Positions 29,096 to 38,300 of a stretch of DNA of 64,000 nucleotides are shown piece by piece; positions within the stretch are counted from its first letter, which is position 1, and each line of letters begins with the position of its first letter. Origin of the DNA: an uncultured cyanobacterium (lineage in GTDB: Bacteria; Cyanobacteriota; Cyanobacteriia; PCC-6307; Cyanobiaceae); assembly GCA_903823115.1 (NCBI GenBank), contig CAIJRN010000049.1:1-64000 (forward strand), written 5' to 3'. The position numbers and the translations under genes are program-made. The notes below the pieces were generated by a model. That model was given only the letters and a program-made list of their open reading frames with translations, was not told the origin of the DNA and did not search any database.

Positions 29096-29622
29096 ACGCC
29101 GAAGCGGCCGCCGGTGATCCGGGCCAGGTGCAGGCCTCCATGCCGTGTCCGGTGCCGCCGGAACAGCGGCCCCTGCGCGAATACGAACAACTGCTGCGCT
29201 CCTGGTTCTTCATCTGGCCGTCGGGCCAGCCCCGCTCGCTGTTCAAGCCGCTGCTGATCAGCTGGTTGCTCGCCCTGCCGCCGAGCCTGCTGGTGTCCAG
29301 CGGCAGCCTCAGCCTGCGCCACGATCCGCCGCGGATGCTGTTGGCCGCAGCTGCGGCGGCCCTGTTGTTGCCCTTGTTTCTGCTGCTGCGCCAGTGGCTC
29401 GGCTGGAGCTATGTGCAGCGGCGGCTGGTGGCGATTGAGGTGGCCTACGAGGAATCCGGCTGGTACGACGGTCAGATCTGGCAGAAACCGGTGGCGTGGC
29501 GCCAACAGGATCTGCTGGTGGCCACCCACCAGGTGAATCCGGTGTTGCAGCGCCTGCAGCGGGTGATCCTGCTCACGGTCGCTCTGCTGCTGGCCGGTAC
29601 GGGACTCTGCCAGGCTTTCTGA
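29092..29622 (+). CDS. CGLD27-family membrane protein
   Basis: A 176-residue protein from a GTG start overlapping the rsfS stop by 4 bp. It has the family's CPVPPEQRPLREYEQLLRSW N-terminal signature with WFFIWP, two membrane helices (ISWLLALPPSLLVSS and AAAALLLPLFLLLRQW) and the conserved VAYEESGWYDGQIWQKP block. CGLD27 is conserved across cyanobacteria and plastid-bearing eukaryotes; the name comes from that distribution and the plant member is linked to iron-deficiency responses. A further hydrophobic helix closes the protein. Confidence 0.85.
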   Translation: MNAEAAAGDPGQVQASMPCPVPPEQRPLREYEQLLRSWFFIWPSGQPRSLFKPLLISWLLALPPSLLVSSGSLSLRHDPPRMLLAAAAAALLLPLFLLLRQWLGWSYVQRRLVAIEVAYEESGWYDGQIWQKPVAWRQQDLLVATHQVNPVLQRLQRVILLTVALLLAGTGLCQAF

Positions 29623-29652
29623 GCCCGAACGGCGCCAGCTCCCGATTCCGCC

Positions 29653-30627
29653 ATGGCCCAGACGACCTCCAGCTTCCCCGGCTCCGGCCGACTGGTGATT
29701 CCACCGCTGGAGGTGAGGCTCCTGCGCAATGGCATCGTCGAATCCCAGCACCGGGTGCATGCGGTGGTCTGCGATCAGCGCGGGCGCGTGCTGATGCGCT
29801 CCGGCGACCCCCAGCAGCTGAGTTTCATCCGCTCGGCGCTCAAGCCGTTCCAGGCCACGATGTTCGTCAACAGTGGCGCCATGGAGAGGGGCGGCTGTGG
29901 CGATCGCGGCCTGGCGATCGCCTGTGCCTCCCACGCCGGTACCCCCGCCCATGCCCGCGAGGCGTTCCGCGTGCTCTGGGGGGCGGAACTGGACGCGGAA
30001 CGACTCCAGTGCCCGATCCCCACGGGCGGCCACAGCCCCCTGGAGCACAACTGCTCGGGCAAGCATGCCGCCTTTCTGGCCAGCTGCCGCCAGATGCACT
30101 GGCCGCTGGAGAGCTACCTGCAGACGGCCCACCCGCTGCAACAGGAGGTGATCAAGCGGGTGGGAGAACTGCTCGGGCTGCCGGCGGCGGAGCTGGTCAG
30201 CGCCCGCGACGACTGCGGTGCGCCGACGCTGCAGCTGCAGCTGGCCCAGATGGCGTTGCTGTACGCCCACCTGGGCGCCAGCGCCCAGCCGGATCTCGAA
30301 CAGATCAGCCGGGCGATGCTGGCCCATCCGGCCCTGATCGCCGGCTCGGGGCGCTTTGACACCGAGCTGATGCGCCTCGGCCACGGCCAGGTGCTCAGCA
30401 AGGGGGGCGCCGAAGGCATTCAGTGCCTCAGCCGCATCGGCGAAGGCCTGGGGGTGGCGATCAAGGTGGAGGACGGCGCCAGCCGCGCCAAGCACGCCGT
30501 CGCCCTGCACCTGCTCGAGCAGCTGGACTGGCTCACCCCCGCCAGCCTCGAGGAACTGCGCCAGCACCATCTCAGGCCCGCCGACCATCTGCGCCTGGAT
30601 GTGCTGGGCGAACTGCGCTTCACCTGA
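29653..30627 (+). CDS. Asparaginase (type II / thermolabile L-asparaginase family)
   Basis: A 324-residue protein. Family blocks are the N-terminal VRLLRNGIVESQHR, RSALKPFQATMFVNSGA, CASHAGTPAHAREAF, NCSGKHAAFLASC and ARDDCGAPTLQLQLAQMALL. These belong to the Rhizobium-etli-type asparaginase family (PF06089), which is unrelated to the E. coli enzymes. Its role would be asparagine breakdown to aspartate and ammonia. It follows the CGLD27 gene by 30 bp, so it probably ends a four-gene run DUF3318-rsfS-CGLD27-asparaginase. Confidence 0.88.
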   Translation: MAQTTSSFPGSGRLVIPPLEVRLLRNGIVESQHRVHAVVCDQRGRVLMRSGDPQQLSFIRSALKPFQATMFVNSGAMERGGCGDRGLAIACASHAGTPAHAREAFRVLWGAELDAERLQCPIPTGGHSPLEHNCSGKHAAFLASCRQMHWPLESYLQTAHPLQQEVIKRVGELLGLPAAELVSARDDCGAPTLQLQLAQMALLYAHLGASAQPDLEQISRAMLAHPALIAGSGRFDTELMRLGHGQVLSKGGAEGIQCLSRIGEGLGVAIKVEDGASRAKHAVALHLLEQLDWLTPASLEELRQHHLRPADHLRLDVLGELRFT

Positions 30628-30633
30628 GGCGAC

Positions 30634-30674
30634 GCCGGCCTTCTCCCTCCCTGCGCAGGGGGGAGAAGGCCGGC
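30634..30674. terminator. Strong hairpin between asparaginase gene and tRNA-fMet
   Basis: A 14-bp perfect stem, GCCGGCCTTCTCCC with GGGAGAAGGCCGGC, around a short GC-rich loop. It starts 7 bp after the asparaginase stop and ends 20 bp before the tRNA. No T-run follows, so termination is plausible but not classical. It could also protect or process the mRNA end. Confidence 0.5.
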
Positions 30675-30694
30675 TGGTACAGTAAGCAGGTCGA

Positions 30695-30771
<77 letters not shown>

Positions 30772-30804
30772 ACTCCAGAACAACTCATTCGTGAGTTGAA
30801 CAGA

Positions 30805-30836
30805 TAACCCTCAGGTTTATAGCCTGGGGGTTTTCT
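30805..30836 (+). terminator. Rho-independent terminator after tRNA-fMet
   Basis: A stem ACCCTCAGG (30807-30815) with CCTGGGGGT (30822-30831), one G-T pair, followed by TTTTCT. It lies about 35 bp beyond the tRNA 3' end, so it ends the tRNA transcript before the convergent arsJ gene. Confidence 0.8.
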
Positions 30837-30958
30837 GTTGCTGGGCAACGGCGAATTGGGGCGGATCCAGGAGCCGGGCCAGAAGCAGCCAGGGCCGGCG
30901 GCGCCCATGGATGGTGACGGTGCTCCGTGGTTGCGAAAGTGAATCGCCAGCTCCCAGC

Positions 30959-32278
30959 TCAGCCAGCGGATGGCTGGGGGCTGGTGGCGTCCCGGTGCCT
31001 GGGCGGCAGCGGCAGCCTTGTGCTCACCAGAGCGGCCGCTGCCACCAACAGCGAGGAGGTCCAGAGGCAGGCCTGCAGCCCACCAAGCAGGAACATGCCA
31101 CCCGAGAGCAAGGTGCCCAGCAGCCGGCCGGCGGCATTGGCCATGTAATAAAAGCCCACGTTGAGGCTCACAGCTTCGGCATCGCTGTAGGCCAGGATCA
31201 TGTAGCTGTGGATCGAGGAATTCATGGCGAACACAACAGCGAAAACCGCCAGACCCACCACCACCGCCACGCCAGGATGGCCCACCTGGCGCCAGAGAGC
31301 GATCGCGATCAGGGCGGGGATGGCGGTGAGCACGGCGCTCCAGAACTGCACCGCAGCCACACCGGGCGGGGCGCTCTGGCCCCAGGCCCGCCGCAGGGCC
31401 GGCGCTGACCCCTGCACGATCCCGTAGCCGATCACCCACAGGCCCATGAAGCCGCCCACCTCCCAGAAACGCCAGCCCAGGGCGGCCTCGAGAAACACCG
31501 GCAGCGCCACCACGAACCAGACATCGCGGGCGCCGAACAGAAAGAAGCGCGCCAGGGAGAGCACGTTGATGCCGCGGCTCTTGGAGAACAGAGCATTGAA
31601 GCCAGGCTTCTGCTTCATCCGGCCCATCTCAGCGGGCAGAACGAGGGTGCCGCAGAAGGCCAGCAGCAGGCCAGCGGCCATCACCGCCATGGCCGCGTTG
31701 AAGCCGATGCTGGTGAGCAGCACGCCGCCGAGGAAGAAGCCCACCCCCTTGAGGGCATTTTTGGAGCCGGTGAGGAGAGCCACCCAACGGAACAGTTGCT
31801 GCTCGCCCTGCTGGTGGTTGTCCGGCGTTTCCGGCACCACCGTTTTGATGGCGCTCTTGGCGCTCATCTTGTTGAGGTCCTTGGCGATGCCGCTGATCGC
31901 CTGGGCCACCATCACGTAGACGACGCTCCACCACTTCGGCCAGCTGTCCGCCACCGGGATCAGCAGCAGCAGCGCCGCCACCTGCAGCAGGGTGCCCGTC
32001 CAGAGAGTGAAGCGCAGGCCGAATCTTCCGCCCAGCCAGCCGCCATAGAGGTTGGTGAGGATTCCGAAGAACTCATAAAACAGAAACAGCAGGGCTATTT
32101 CGAGCGTGCTGTAGCCGAGCCCATGGAAGTGGAACACCACCAGCATCCGCAACGCCCCATCGGTGAGGGTGAAGGCCCAGTAGTTGGCCGTGACGATGGC
32201 GTACTGCTGCAGGGCGGAGAGCGTTCGACGCGGTGGCTGTTCCCCTTGGCCCTGATCAGGTTTCGTTTCCAACGCCAT
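30959..32278 (-). CDS. arsJ: ArsJ, 1-arseno-3-phosphoglycerate efflux permease (MFS)
   Basis: A 439-residue major-facilitator protein with about 12 helices. Recognisable ArsJ stretches are QQYAIVTANYWAFTLTDGAL, ISGIAKDLNKMSAKSAIK, TGSKNALKGVGFFLGGVLL and AYSDAEAVSLNVGFYYMANA. ArsJ exports the unstable 1-arseno-3-phosphoglycerate made by a partner GAPDH, ridding the cell of arsenate without reducing it. That partner gene lies 8 bp upstream. The C-terminal tail is basic and proline-rich. Confidence 0.93.
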   Translation of the reverse strand: MALETKPDQGQGEQPPRRTLSALQQYAIVTANYWAFTLTDGALRMLVVFHFHGLGYSTLEIALLFLFYEFFGILTNLYGGWLGGRFGLRFTLWTGTLLQVAALLLLIPVADSWPKWWSVVYVMVAQAISGIAKDLNKMSAKSAIKTVVPETPDNHQQGEQQLFRWVALLTGSKNALKGVGFFLGGVLLTSIGFNAAMAVMAAGLLLAFCGTLVLPAEMGRMKQKPGFNALFSKSRGINVLSLARFFLFGARDVWFVVALPVFLEAALGWRFWEVGGFMGLWVIGYGIVQGSAPALRRAWGQSAPPGVAAVQFWSAVLTAIPALIAIALWRQVGHPGVAVVVGLAVFAVVFAMNSSIHSYMILAYSDAEAVSLNVGFYYMANAAGRLLGTLLSGGMFLLGGLQACLWTSSLLVAAAALVSTRLPLPPRHRDATSPQPSAG

Positions 32279-32286
32279 GCTCCCGC

Positions 32287-33330
32287 TCAGCGCGCCTCAA
32301 GGAGGGCCACATGGCTCACCAGATCCGCCAGGCGCGAGCTGTAGCCCCACTCGTTGTCGTACCAGGCGTAGACCTTGAGCTGGGTGCCGTTGACCACCAT
32401 CGTCGAGAGGCCATCGACGATCGCACTGCGCGAGTCGTTGACGTAGTCGACGGACACCAGCGGCCGGGTTTCGTAGCCGAGGATCCCTTGCAGGGGGCCA
32501 TTCGCGGCCTGCTCGAAAGCCCGGTTCACCTCCTCCACCGTGACGCTGCGCCTGAGCTCGAACACCGCATCGGTGAGCGAGGCATTCAGCAGCGGCACCC
32601 GCACGGCATGGCCATTGAGTCTTCCCAGCAACTCCGGGAAGATCAGGCCGATCGCCTTGGCCGATCCGGTGGTCGTGGGAATCAGGCTCTGGCTGCAGGA
32701 GCGGGCCCGGCGCCAATCACGCTTGAAGGCATCCACCACCACCTGGGTGTTGGTCACATCGTGCAGGGTGGTGATCGAGCCGTGTTCGATGCCAAAGCTC
32801 TCCTGCACCACCTTGACCACCGGCGCCAGGCAGTTGGTGGTGCAGGAAGCGGCTGTCAGCAGGCGATGGCGATCGGGCTCATAGAGGTGGTGATTGATGC
32901 CGAACACGATGTTGAGTGCCTCGGCGCCGGCGATCTCGCCCTTGACGGGGCAGGCCACCACCACGCGTCTGAGGCCCACCACATCGAAATAGGGCTGCAG
33001 CGTTTCCGGCGTCTTGAACCTGCCGCTGCATTCGAGCACCATCTCGACACCGGCCTGACGCCAGGGGACGGCGGTGGGGTCCGTCTCCTGGCTGTAGCTC
33101 ACCGGGGTGGTGCCCACGACAAAGCCTGGGCTGTTGCTCGGCAATCCGTTATGCGCTTGAACGGTCTGCTGCCAGCGGCCATGCACCGAATCAAACGCCA
33201 GCAAGTGAGCGGCGGTGGCGGCATCACCGGCCGGGTCGTTGACGTGAACGAGTTCGATGTCGGGCCGCCCCCAGAGGGCACGGAAGACGAGGCGGCCGAT
33301 GCGCCCGAAGCCGTTGATACCGAGTTTCAT
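32287..33330 (-). CDS. ArsJ-associated glyceraldehyde-3-phosphate dehydrogenase
   Basis: A 347-residue protein from [19 protein letters not shown]. The catalytic cysteine is in [19 protein letters not shown]; the NAD-binding GFGRIGR and C-terminal [12 protein letters not shown] are intact. Placed directly before arsJ and opposite arsR, it is the dedicated GAPDH that uses arsenate in place of phosphate to form 1-arseno-3-phosphoglycerate. A housekeeping role is less likely because of the context. The start at 33330 sits 42 bp from the ArsR operator. Confidence 0.92.
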   Translation of the reverse strand: MKLGINGFGRIGRLVFRALWGRPDIELVHVNDPAGDAATAAHLLAFDSVHGRWQQTVQAHNGLPSNSPGFVVGTTPVSYSQETDPTAVPWRQAGVEMVLECSGRFKTPETLQPYFDVVGLRRVVVACPVKGEIAGAEALNIVFGINHHLYEPDRHRLLTAASCTTNCLAPVVKVVQESFGIEHGSITTLHDVTNTQVVVDAFKRDWRRARSCSQSLIPTTTGSAKAIGLIFPELLGRLNGHAVRVPLLNASLTDAVFELRRSVTVEEVNRAFEQAANGPLQGILGYETRPLVSVDYVNDSRSAIVDGLSTMVVNGTQLKVYAWYDNEWGYSSRLADLVSHVALLEAR

Positions 33331-33371
33331 GGCAAAGGGAGCGGGAGCGCCGGCCGACGTCGGAACCATAG

Positions 33372-33387
33372 ATCAACTAGGGTTGAT
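33372..33387. promoter_or_regulatory. ArsR/SmtB-type operator
   Basis: ATCAACTAGGGTTGAT is a perfect inverted repeat of the ATCAA-N6-TTGAT form typical of ArsR/SmtB operators in cyanobacteria. It lies between the divergent arsR (start 33409) and GAPDH (start 33330) genes, so one site could repress both transcripts until arsenite is present. Confidence 0.8.
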
Positions 33388-33408
33388 GGATCTGGTGTTC
33401 TGCGTCAC

Positions 33409-33762
33409 ATGCCGGTCGTCTCTGTGGAGCCAGCTGGAGCACCAGGGGCAATAGCTGCGCCGCTGGCTCTGGAGCAGGCACAGCGGCTGTTGCGCGCCCT
33501 GGCCGAACCGATCCGCCTGCAGGTGGTCCAGGCCCTGCAGCATGGCGAGTGCTGCGTCTGTGACCTCACCAGCCATCTGGATCTGGCCCAATCGAAGCTC
33601 TCGTTTCATCTCAAGGTGCTCAAGGAGGCGGGCCTGATTCGCGCCCGCCAGGAGGGCCGCTGGATCTACTACCGCCTGGAGCCTGCCGCCCTGCGGCTGC
33701 TGCGCGACTGGCTCGACCAGCTCGCCGCCGCTTCTCAGTCCCCAGCACCTCCCTGTTCCTGA
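33409..33762 (+). CDS. arsR: ArsR-family arsenical-responsive repressor
   Basis: A 117-residue winged-helix protein: ALAEPIRLQVVQALQHGE, recognition helix around SHLDLAQSKLSFHLKVLKEA and the wing GRWIYYRLEP. Cysteines C48, C49 and C51 in ECCVCDL sit at the alpha-3 arsenite site of classical ArsR (ELCVCDL). It should release the operator upstream on binding As(III). Five bp separate it from the efflux gene acr3. The start ATG at 33409 was chosen because the sequence before it is non-coding and contains the operator. Confidence 0.93.
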   Translation: MPVVSVEPAGAPGAIAAPLALEQAQRLLRALAEPIRLQVVQALQHGECCVCDLTSHLDLAQSKLSFHLKVLKEAGLIRARQEGRWIYYRLEPAALRLLRDWLDQLAAASQSPAPPCS

Positions 33763-33767
33763 CCCCC

Positions 33768-34862
33768 ATGCCCGATCCAGGCTCCGATCGCCCCGCAGGC
33801 GCTGCCCAGCCGAGCGGTGTGCTCGTCCATCTCTCCTGGCTCGACCGGTTGCTGCCGCTCTGGATCCTGCTGGCCATGGCCGCAGGCCTGCTGTTGGGGC
33901 GCCTGGTGCCTGGCCTGCAGGCGGTGCTGGGTGCGGTGCAGGTGGGCCACACCTCCCTGCCGATCGCCCTCGGCCTGCTGCTGATGATGTATCCGGTGCT
34001 GGCCAAGGTGCGCTACGGCGAACTCGGCTCCATGGCCCGCGATCGGCGCCTGCTGACCCTGACTCTGGGGCTGACCTGGGGGTTGGGGCCGCTGCTGATG
34101 TTCACCCTGGCCTGGTTGTTTCTGCCGGATCAGCCGGCCTTTCGCACCGGCCTGATCCTGATCGGCATCGCCCCTTGCATCGCCATGGTGTTGATCTGGA
34201 TCGAGCTGGCCGAGGGGAACCGGGAGGCCGCAGCCCTGCTGGTGGCGATCAATTCGATCCTGCAGGTTCTGATCTATGCGTTGCTCGGCAGCTTCTACCT
34301 GCAGATTCTGCCGGCCTGGTTGGGTCTCGACAGTCAGGTTGTGCGCTTCTCGTTCGGGGAGATCGCCCGGGCGGTGCTGATCTTTCTGGGCATTCCGCTG
34401 GTGGCTGGCTTCCTCACCCGTCTGATCGGCGTGCGCCTCAAGGGGCGTCGCTGGTATGAGCAGCGCTTCCTGCCCAGAATCAGTCCCCTGGCCCTTTATG
34501 GCCTGCTGTTCACGATCGTGGTGATGTTTGCCCTGCAGGGTCAGGCGATCACCTCGGATCCGGCCCAGGTGATCAAGGTGGCGATTCCATTGCTGCTGTA
34601 CTTCGTGCTGATGTGGGGCATCGCCTTCACAGTGGGGAAGACAAGCGGCCTCGACTATCCCCGCACCTCGGCCCTCGCCTTCACGGCCGCCGGCAACAAC
34701 TTCGAACTGGCGATCGCTGTCTGCATCAGCATCTGGGGAGTCACCTCCCCGCAGGCCCTGGCCGGGGTGATCGGTCCGCTGATCGAGGTGCCGGTCCTGG
34801 TGGCGCTGGTGTACGTATCGCTGTGGCTGCGGGGCCTGCTGTTCGCCGCCGCGCCGGGCTGA
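33768..34862 (+). CDS. acr3: Arsenite efflux transporter, ACR3 family
   Basis: A 364-residue protein with about ten helices. The conserved cysteine is C137 in LIGIAPCIAMVLIW and the conserved glutamate is in TAAGNNFELAIAVC, both needed in characterised Acr3 proteins. PIALGLLLMMYPVLAKVRYG is another family block. It expels arsenite using the proton gradient. It is co-transcribed with arsR and works beside the ArsJ route, giving the cell separate exits for As(III) and for arsenate. Confidence 0.94.
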   Translation: MPDPGSDRPAGAAQPSGVLVHLSWLDRLLPLWILLAMAAGLLLGRLVPGLQAVLGAVQVGHTSLPIALGLLLMMYPVLAKVRYGELGSMARDRRLLTLTLGLTWGLGPLLMFTLAWLFLPDQPAFRTGLILIGIAPCIAMVLIWIELAEGNREAAALLVAINSILQVLIYALLGSFYLQILPAWLGLDSQVVRFSFGEIARAVLIFLGIPLVAGFLTRLIGVRLKGRRWYEQRFLPRISPLALYGLLFTIVVMFALQGQAITSDPAQVIKVAIPLLLYFVLMWGIAFTVGKTSGLDYPRTSALAFTAAGNNFELAIAVCISIWGVTSPQALAGVIGPLIEVPVLVALVYVSLWLRGLLFAAAPG

Positions 34863-34933
34863 GGGGTGGCAGCGAGGGCCCTTGTCGCCTCGCCGGCCGA
34901 TAGCGTTGACGCCACGAAAGTCGCCTGTCCGCC

Positions 34934-35353
34934 GTGGATGCCGCCAGCCTCAAGGACCTGTTCACCAAGACTTACGGGGCACCGGCACCGACCGAGGCCC
35001 AGTGGCGGCAGGCCTATGCCGAGGATGTGCACTTCCAGGACCCCACCCAGGAGAAGCGCGGCCTCAGCGCCTACATCGAGGCCCAGGAGGGCCTGGTCCG
35101 GCGCTGCGAAGGGGTGTATCTGAAGCCGGGGGCGATCGCGGTCGAGGGCCGGACGGCATTTGTGGAGTGGGAGATGGGCATGAAGATCCAGGGTCTTCTG
35201 TTCATCTATCCCGGCACGACCCGCCTGCAGTTCAACGACGACGGCAAGATCAGCGACCATCGCGACTACTTCGACTTCGTCGGCCCCACCTTTGCGCCCG
35301 TGCCGGTGGTGGGTGGGTTCGTGCGCTGGCTCTACGGCCGCTTCGTGTCCTGA
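34934..35353 (+). CDS. NTF2/SnoaL-like protein
   Basis: A 139-residue protein from a GTG start (DAASLKDLFTKTYGAPAPTE). It has the cone-shaped NTF2-like fold pattern: an N-terminal helix, WRQAYAEDVHFQDPTQEK, YLKPGAIAVEGRTAFVEWEM and the dimer-face strand TTRLQFNDDGKISDHRDYFD. Relatives act as small isomerases or binding proteins, or have no known role. It is downstream of acr3 by 71 bp but not evidently part of arsenic resistance. Confidence 0.75.
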   Translation: MDAASLKDLFTKTYGAPAPTEAQWRQAYAEDVHFQDPTQEKRGLSAYIEAQEGLVRRCEGVYLKPGAIAVEGRTAFVEWEMGMKIQGLLFIYPGTTRLQFNDDGKISDHRDYFDFVGPTFAPVPVVGGFVRWLYGRFVS

Positions 35354-35531
35354 GCGGCAGGCCGATCCGGAAGGTGGGCTCTCAGATGTCGTGGTGTAGC
35401 TGCTTTGAGGCTCTTGGGCTGGCAGGACTTTGCCTGCTCGGGTGATCACAGGAGCGACCTGGATCCAGCTGAGCCCGTAGGTTGTCCCAGGTTCATCAGG
35501 TCATGGTTTGAGCCCAGAGTCGCCCTCCCCC

Positions 35532-36620
35532 ATGGCTAGCGATGACGGTCAAGCTGCCGCCAAGGTCAAGCTGCCGGAAGCCGGTTGGATCGGCGAAGTG
35601 CTGGGCACCACCATCGCCAGCCTCAAGATTCAGCCGATGGGACCGAGCCGGGGCTTCCAATCCACCACCTGGAAGCTGCATCTCAGCTGTGAGCCCCTCG
35701 GCAGTGCTCCCGCCACGGTGGTGCTCAAGAGTGAGACCTCAAACCAGGCTTTCAACGAACTCAGCCGGCTGCACAATGCCTTTGGCCGTGAAGTCGGCGT
35801 TTACACCCACTGTGTGCCGCGGCTGAAGGATCACCAACCGATCATCTATGCCAGCCAGGGCAGTGAGCCGTGCTGGTTGCTGATGGAGGATCTGACCGAT
35901 CTGCGCGCCGGCGATCAGCTGCTGGGGCTCTCCCATGGCGAGACGCTCAGCGCCGGGCGGCGGATGGCCGCCCTGCATGCCGAGTTCTGGATGGATCCCC
36001 ATCTCGAGCGACAGCCATGGCTACCGCTGCACAGTTTCTGGTTTCAGAAACCCCGGCCCGAACTGGTGGAGTCATTTTTTCAGACCTACAGCGTCCGCTT
36101 CGGCCCCAGGGTCACCCGGCTGGCGCGCGCGGTGCTGGCGCAGGAGGAGGCCATCGACGCGGCCCTCAACGAGCGCCCCTGGACACTGGTGCATGGCGAT
36201 CTGCGCGCCGACAACCTGCTGTTCGACGGTCCGGAAGCCGAACCGGAGGCCGTCATCCTGGACTGGTCCTGGGCCTGCCGCAGCCTGGGCAGCATCGACC
36301 TGGCCTTCCTGGTCGGCGGCAGCGAGCCGCAGGCCCAGCGCCGCGGTCGTCACGAGGAGCTGCTCGGTGCCTGGCATCAGGAACTGGTCGCCCGGGGCGT
36401 GCGCGATTACCCGCTGGCGGAAGCGCGCCGCGATCTGCAGCTGGCCGCCCTGCGTTGCCTGACGGCCGGCGTGGCCATGCATGGCTTCCTGCAGGACCCC
36501 GACACCACGATCCGCACCGCCCTGTTCATGGATCAGGCCATCCAGCGCCACGCCGCCCTGGCAGAAGAGCTGGCGGCCTGGGAAGCTCTGCCGGAGGCCA
36601 GTGGCTTCAGTGTCGTCTAA
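35532..36620 (+). CDS. Phosphotransferase, ecdysteroid-kinase/APH-like
   Basis: A 362-residue protein from ATG MASDDGQAAAKVKL. It has the kinase-like fold of aminoglycoside phosphotransferases: ATVVLKSETS (ATP lysine), CWLLMEDLTDLRAGDQ (hinge), the catalytic loop VHGDLRADNLLFDG and the metal-binding VILDWSWACRSLGSIDLAFL. It most resembles the EcKinase-like/DUF1679 group. The substrate is unknown; small hydroxylated metabolites are typical for the fold. Confidence 0.78.
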   Translation: MASDDGQAAAKVKLPEAGWIGEVLGTTIASLKIQPMGPSRGFQSTTWKLHLSCEPLGSAPATVVLKSETSNQAFNELSRLHNAFGREVGVYTHCVPRLKDHQPIIYASQGSEPCWLLMEDLTDLRAGDQLLGLSHGETLSAGRRMAALHAEFWMDPHLERQPWLPLHSFWFQKPRPELVESFFQTYSVRFGPRVTRLARAVLAQEEAIDAALNERPWTLVHGDLRADNLLFDGPEAEPEAVILDWSWACRSLGSIDLAFLVGGSEPQAQRRGRHEELLGAWHQELVARGVRDYPLAEARRDLQLAALRCLTAGVAMHGFLQDPDTTIRTALFMDQAIQRHAALAEELAAWEALPEASGFSVV

Positions 36621-36653
36621 CCACCCCAATGCCCGACTGACGCCAGGGTGACC

Positions 36654-37115
36654 TTAGGCATCGCTTGATCCTGTGCTGGGTGGTTGCTTCAGAAAACCGA
36701 CGACAAGCAACGACCAGGCGATGATCAGCCCTAATCCAGCGGCAATGTGGGTGAGTTTGACGACGACTTCTTGCCATGGTTCACCGCCGATGGCACCGGC
36801 CTGACTTGCGGCAATGGACAACATTTGCGACGTTCCCCACCAGGAATTGGCGACTTCGGAGATGGCCATAGTCCATGTCAACCAAGCCGCTACCACCATC
36901 ACCCAGACAGACTTGAGCCCGACACTGTGCGGGAGCGCCAGCAGCGCTGTTGCCAGGACAATGAACAGCATGCCATTGGTGACGAACTGGATGTGAGCTC
37001 CGAGGGCAAGTCTTGGGTGCGGGGTACCGGGGACGAAAAGGCCCCACACCAATCCGACCAGCACGAGAACCATGCCATGGATCAGAAGCTGCCGACTGCC
37101 GCTGCGAACGTTCAT
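36654..37115 (-). CDS. Membrane protein, hydroxylaminobenzene-mutase-like
   Basis: A 153-residue protein with four helices. The pattern LLIHGMVLVLVGLVWGLFVP followed by NPRxxLxAHxxxxxNGMxxIVL (here HPRLALGAHIQFVTNGML) resembles HabA/HabB-type hydroxylaminobenzene mutases and related small membrane proteins. The actual function is uncertain because the family is mostly uncharacterised. It converges on the phosphotransferase gene with 33 bp between stops. Confidence 0.55.
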   Translation of the reverse strand: MNVRSGSRQLLIHGMVLVLVGLVWGLFVPGTPHPRLALGAHIQFVTNGMLFIVLATALLALPHSVGLKSVWVMVVAAWLTWTMAISEVANSWWGTSQMLSIAASQAGAIGGEPWQEVVVKLTHIAAGLGLIIAWSLLVVGFLKQPPSTGSSDA

Positions 37116-37499
37116 GGCTGAAAGTCTCTTGGTGCCTGGCGATCCGCCCAGACCGACTGACTGGAGTCAAGCGAGACCTGCAGAGAATGCCAGCCAGAGC
37201 TTTACATTCCGTAGAAGACGATCATTCTGTTGCTTGCCATCACCCGCAACCTCCCAGCTGCTGCGATGCAGAGACCTTGCCGAGCGCTGTACCAGTGGGT
37301 GAACAGTTGTGATGCAGATCTGCGGGAGAGCCCTGCATCGGGAGGGGATAGAAAGACCAGCTGGGTCAGCAGAAAAAGGAGCGCTCGCCTCCAGGCATTG
37401 AGTCTGCCTGACGCTCAAGCTCAACGGCGGATCAAGGCCCAATACATTGGACAGGCAATGTTGGCCCCGGCCACTGGATCTTGACGTAAGCCGTTGCTC
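37116..37499. other. Intergenic, no gene seen
   Basis: About 385 bp. Several short frames exist on both strands but none has recognisable content or a good start. It contains the upstream region of the membrane-protein gene that reads leftwards. Confidence 0.5.
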
Positions 37500-37898
37500 T
37501 TAGGCGCCGAGTGGCGTACAGAGTTCAATGAGACAGCCATCCGGCGCTCGAACATACGAGACGATCTGTCCCCAAGGTTTCGCGACAGGCGCGCTCAATT
37601 CGATGGCGCCTTCCCGTAAGGCATGCGCATGAGCAACAGCGACGTCAGGTGTCACCAAACCGATCTCCATCCCCAGGGGTAGTTTTGATTCACTGGCACG
37701 AATATGGCCACCAGGAAAGTTTGCATCGCCAAGGTCATGCGCAGCAAACGCTAGCGTTGTTTCTCCAGTCTCAAGTTCTCCATATGTTCCCGATTCATGA
37801 AGAAAGCGTCGCTGGAACCCAAAGGCACGCTCGTAGAAACTCAGAGACGAAGCAACATCAGCTACATACAGAATCGTATATCCGAGTTTCATTGTCAA
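37500..37898 (-). CDS. VOC-fold (glyoxalase/dioxygenase superfamily) protein
   Basis: A 132-residue protein with two beta-alpha-beta-beta-beta modules: MKLGYTILYVADVASSLSFY, ERAFGFQRRFLHESGTYGEL, then VTPDVAVAHAHALREGA and a C-terminal YVRAPDGCLIELCTP with the usual metal-ligand glutamate. Relatives include glyoxalases and antibiotic-binding or -modifying proteins; the substrate cannot be inferred. It is less GC-rich than the core genes nearby. Confidence 0.85.
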   Translation of the reverse strand: MTMKLGYTILYVADVASSLSFYERAFGFQRRFLHESGTYGELETGETTLAFAAHDLGDANFPGGHIRASESKLPLGMEIGLVTPDVAVAHAHALREGAIELSAPVAKPWGQIVSYVRAPDGCLIELCTPLGA

Positions 37899-38300
37899 AA
37901 CCCAAGAATGTATTGCTCAGGTTACCACAAGCAGCCATCAGAGGCGAAAGCCTCGTCTTTGGGAGAGGCCTGACGCTCAAAATCAATAACGGGCAGGAGA
38001 AGCACCAAAAGGACAACCTTTGAGCCGTGATGGCACTAGGCAGACAAGAGCCAACCCAACCTTCTTGTTGTACGACCTTGGTGACATGATCAGGGCTGGG
38101 TGGTTCCCCGCTCACTCAGTTCCAGCCTGAGTTGTAAACTCAAAGCATGCCAAGTTTTCACGATGGCCTATGTAGGTGGCTGGCACAGGAGTGAGGTGGG
38201 GGGATGGCGAAAACTGGAGCCCCCGAGTTCGACAGCGGAAGGGCAGACAGCCCAACGCCAGCGCACTTCACGGCGCAATGCCGCTCTGAAGACAGAGACC
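37899..38300. other. Intergenic, no gene seen
   Basis: About 400 bp, less GC-rich on its left half. Short frames only, without family features. It separates the VOC protein from the secreted-protein gene, both on the minus strand. Confidence 0.5.
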
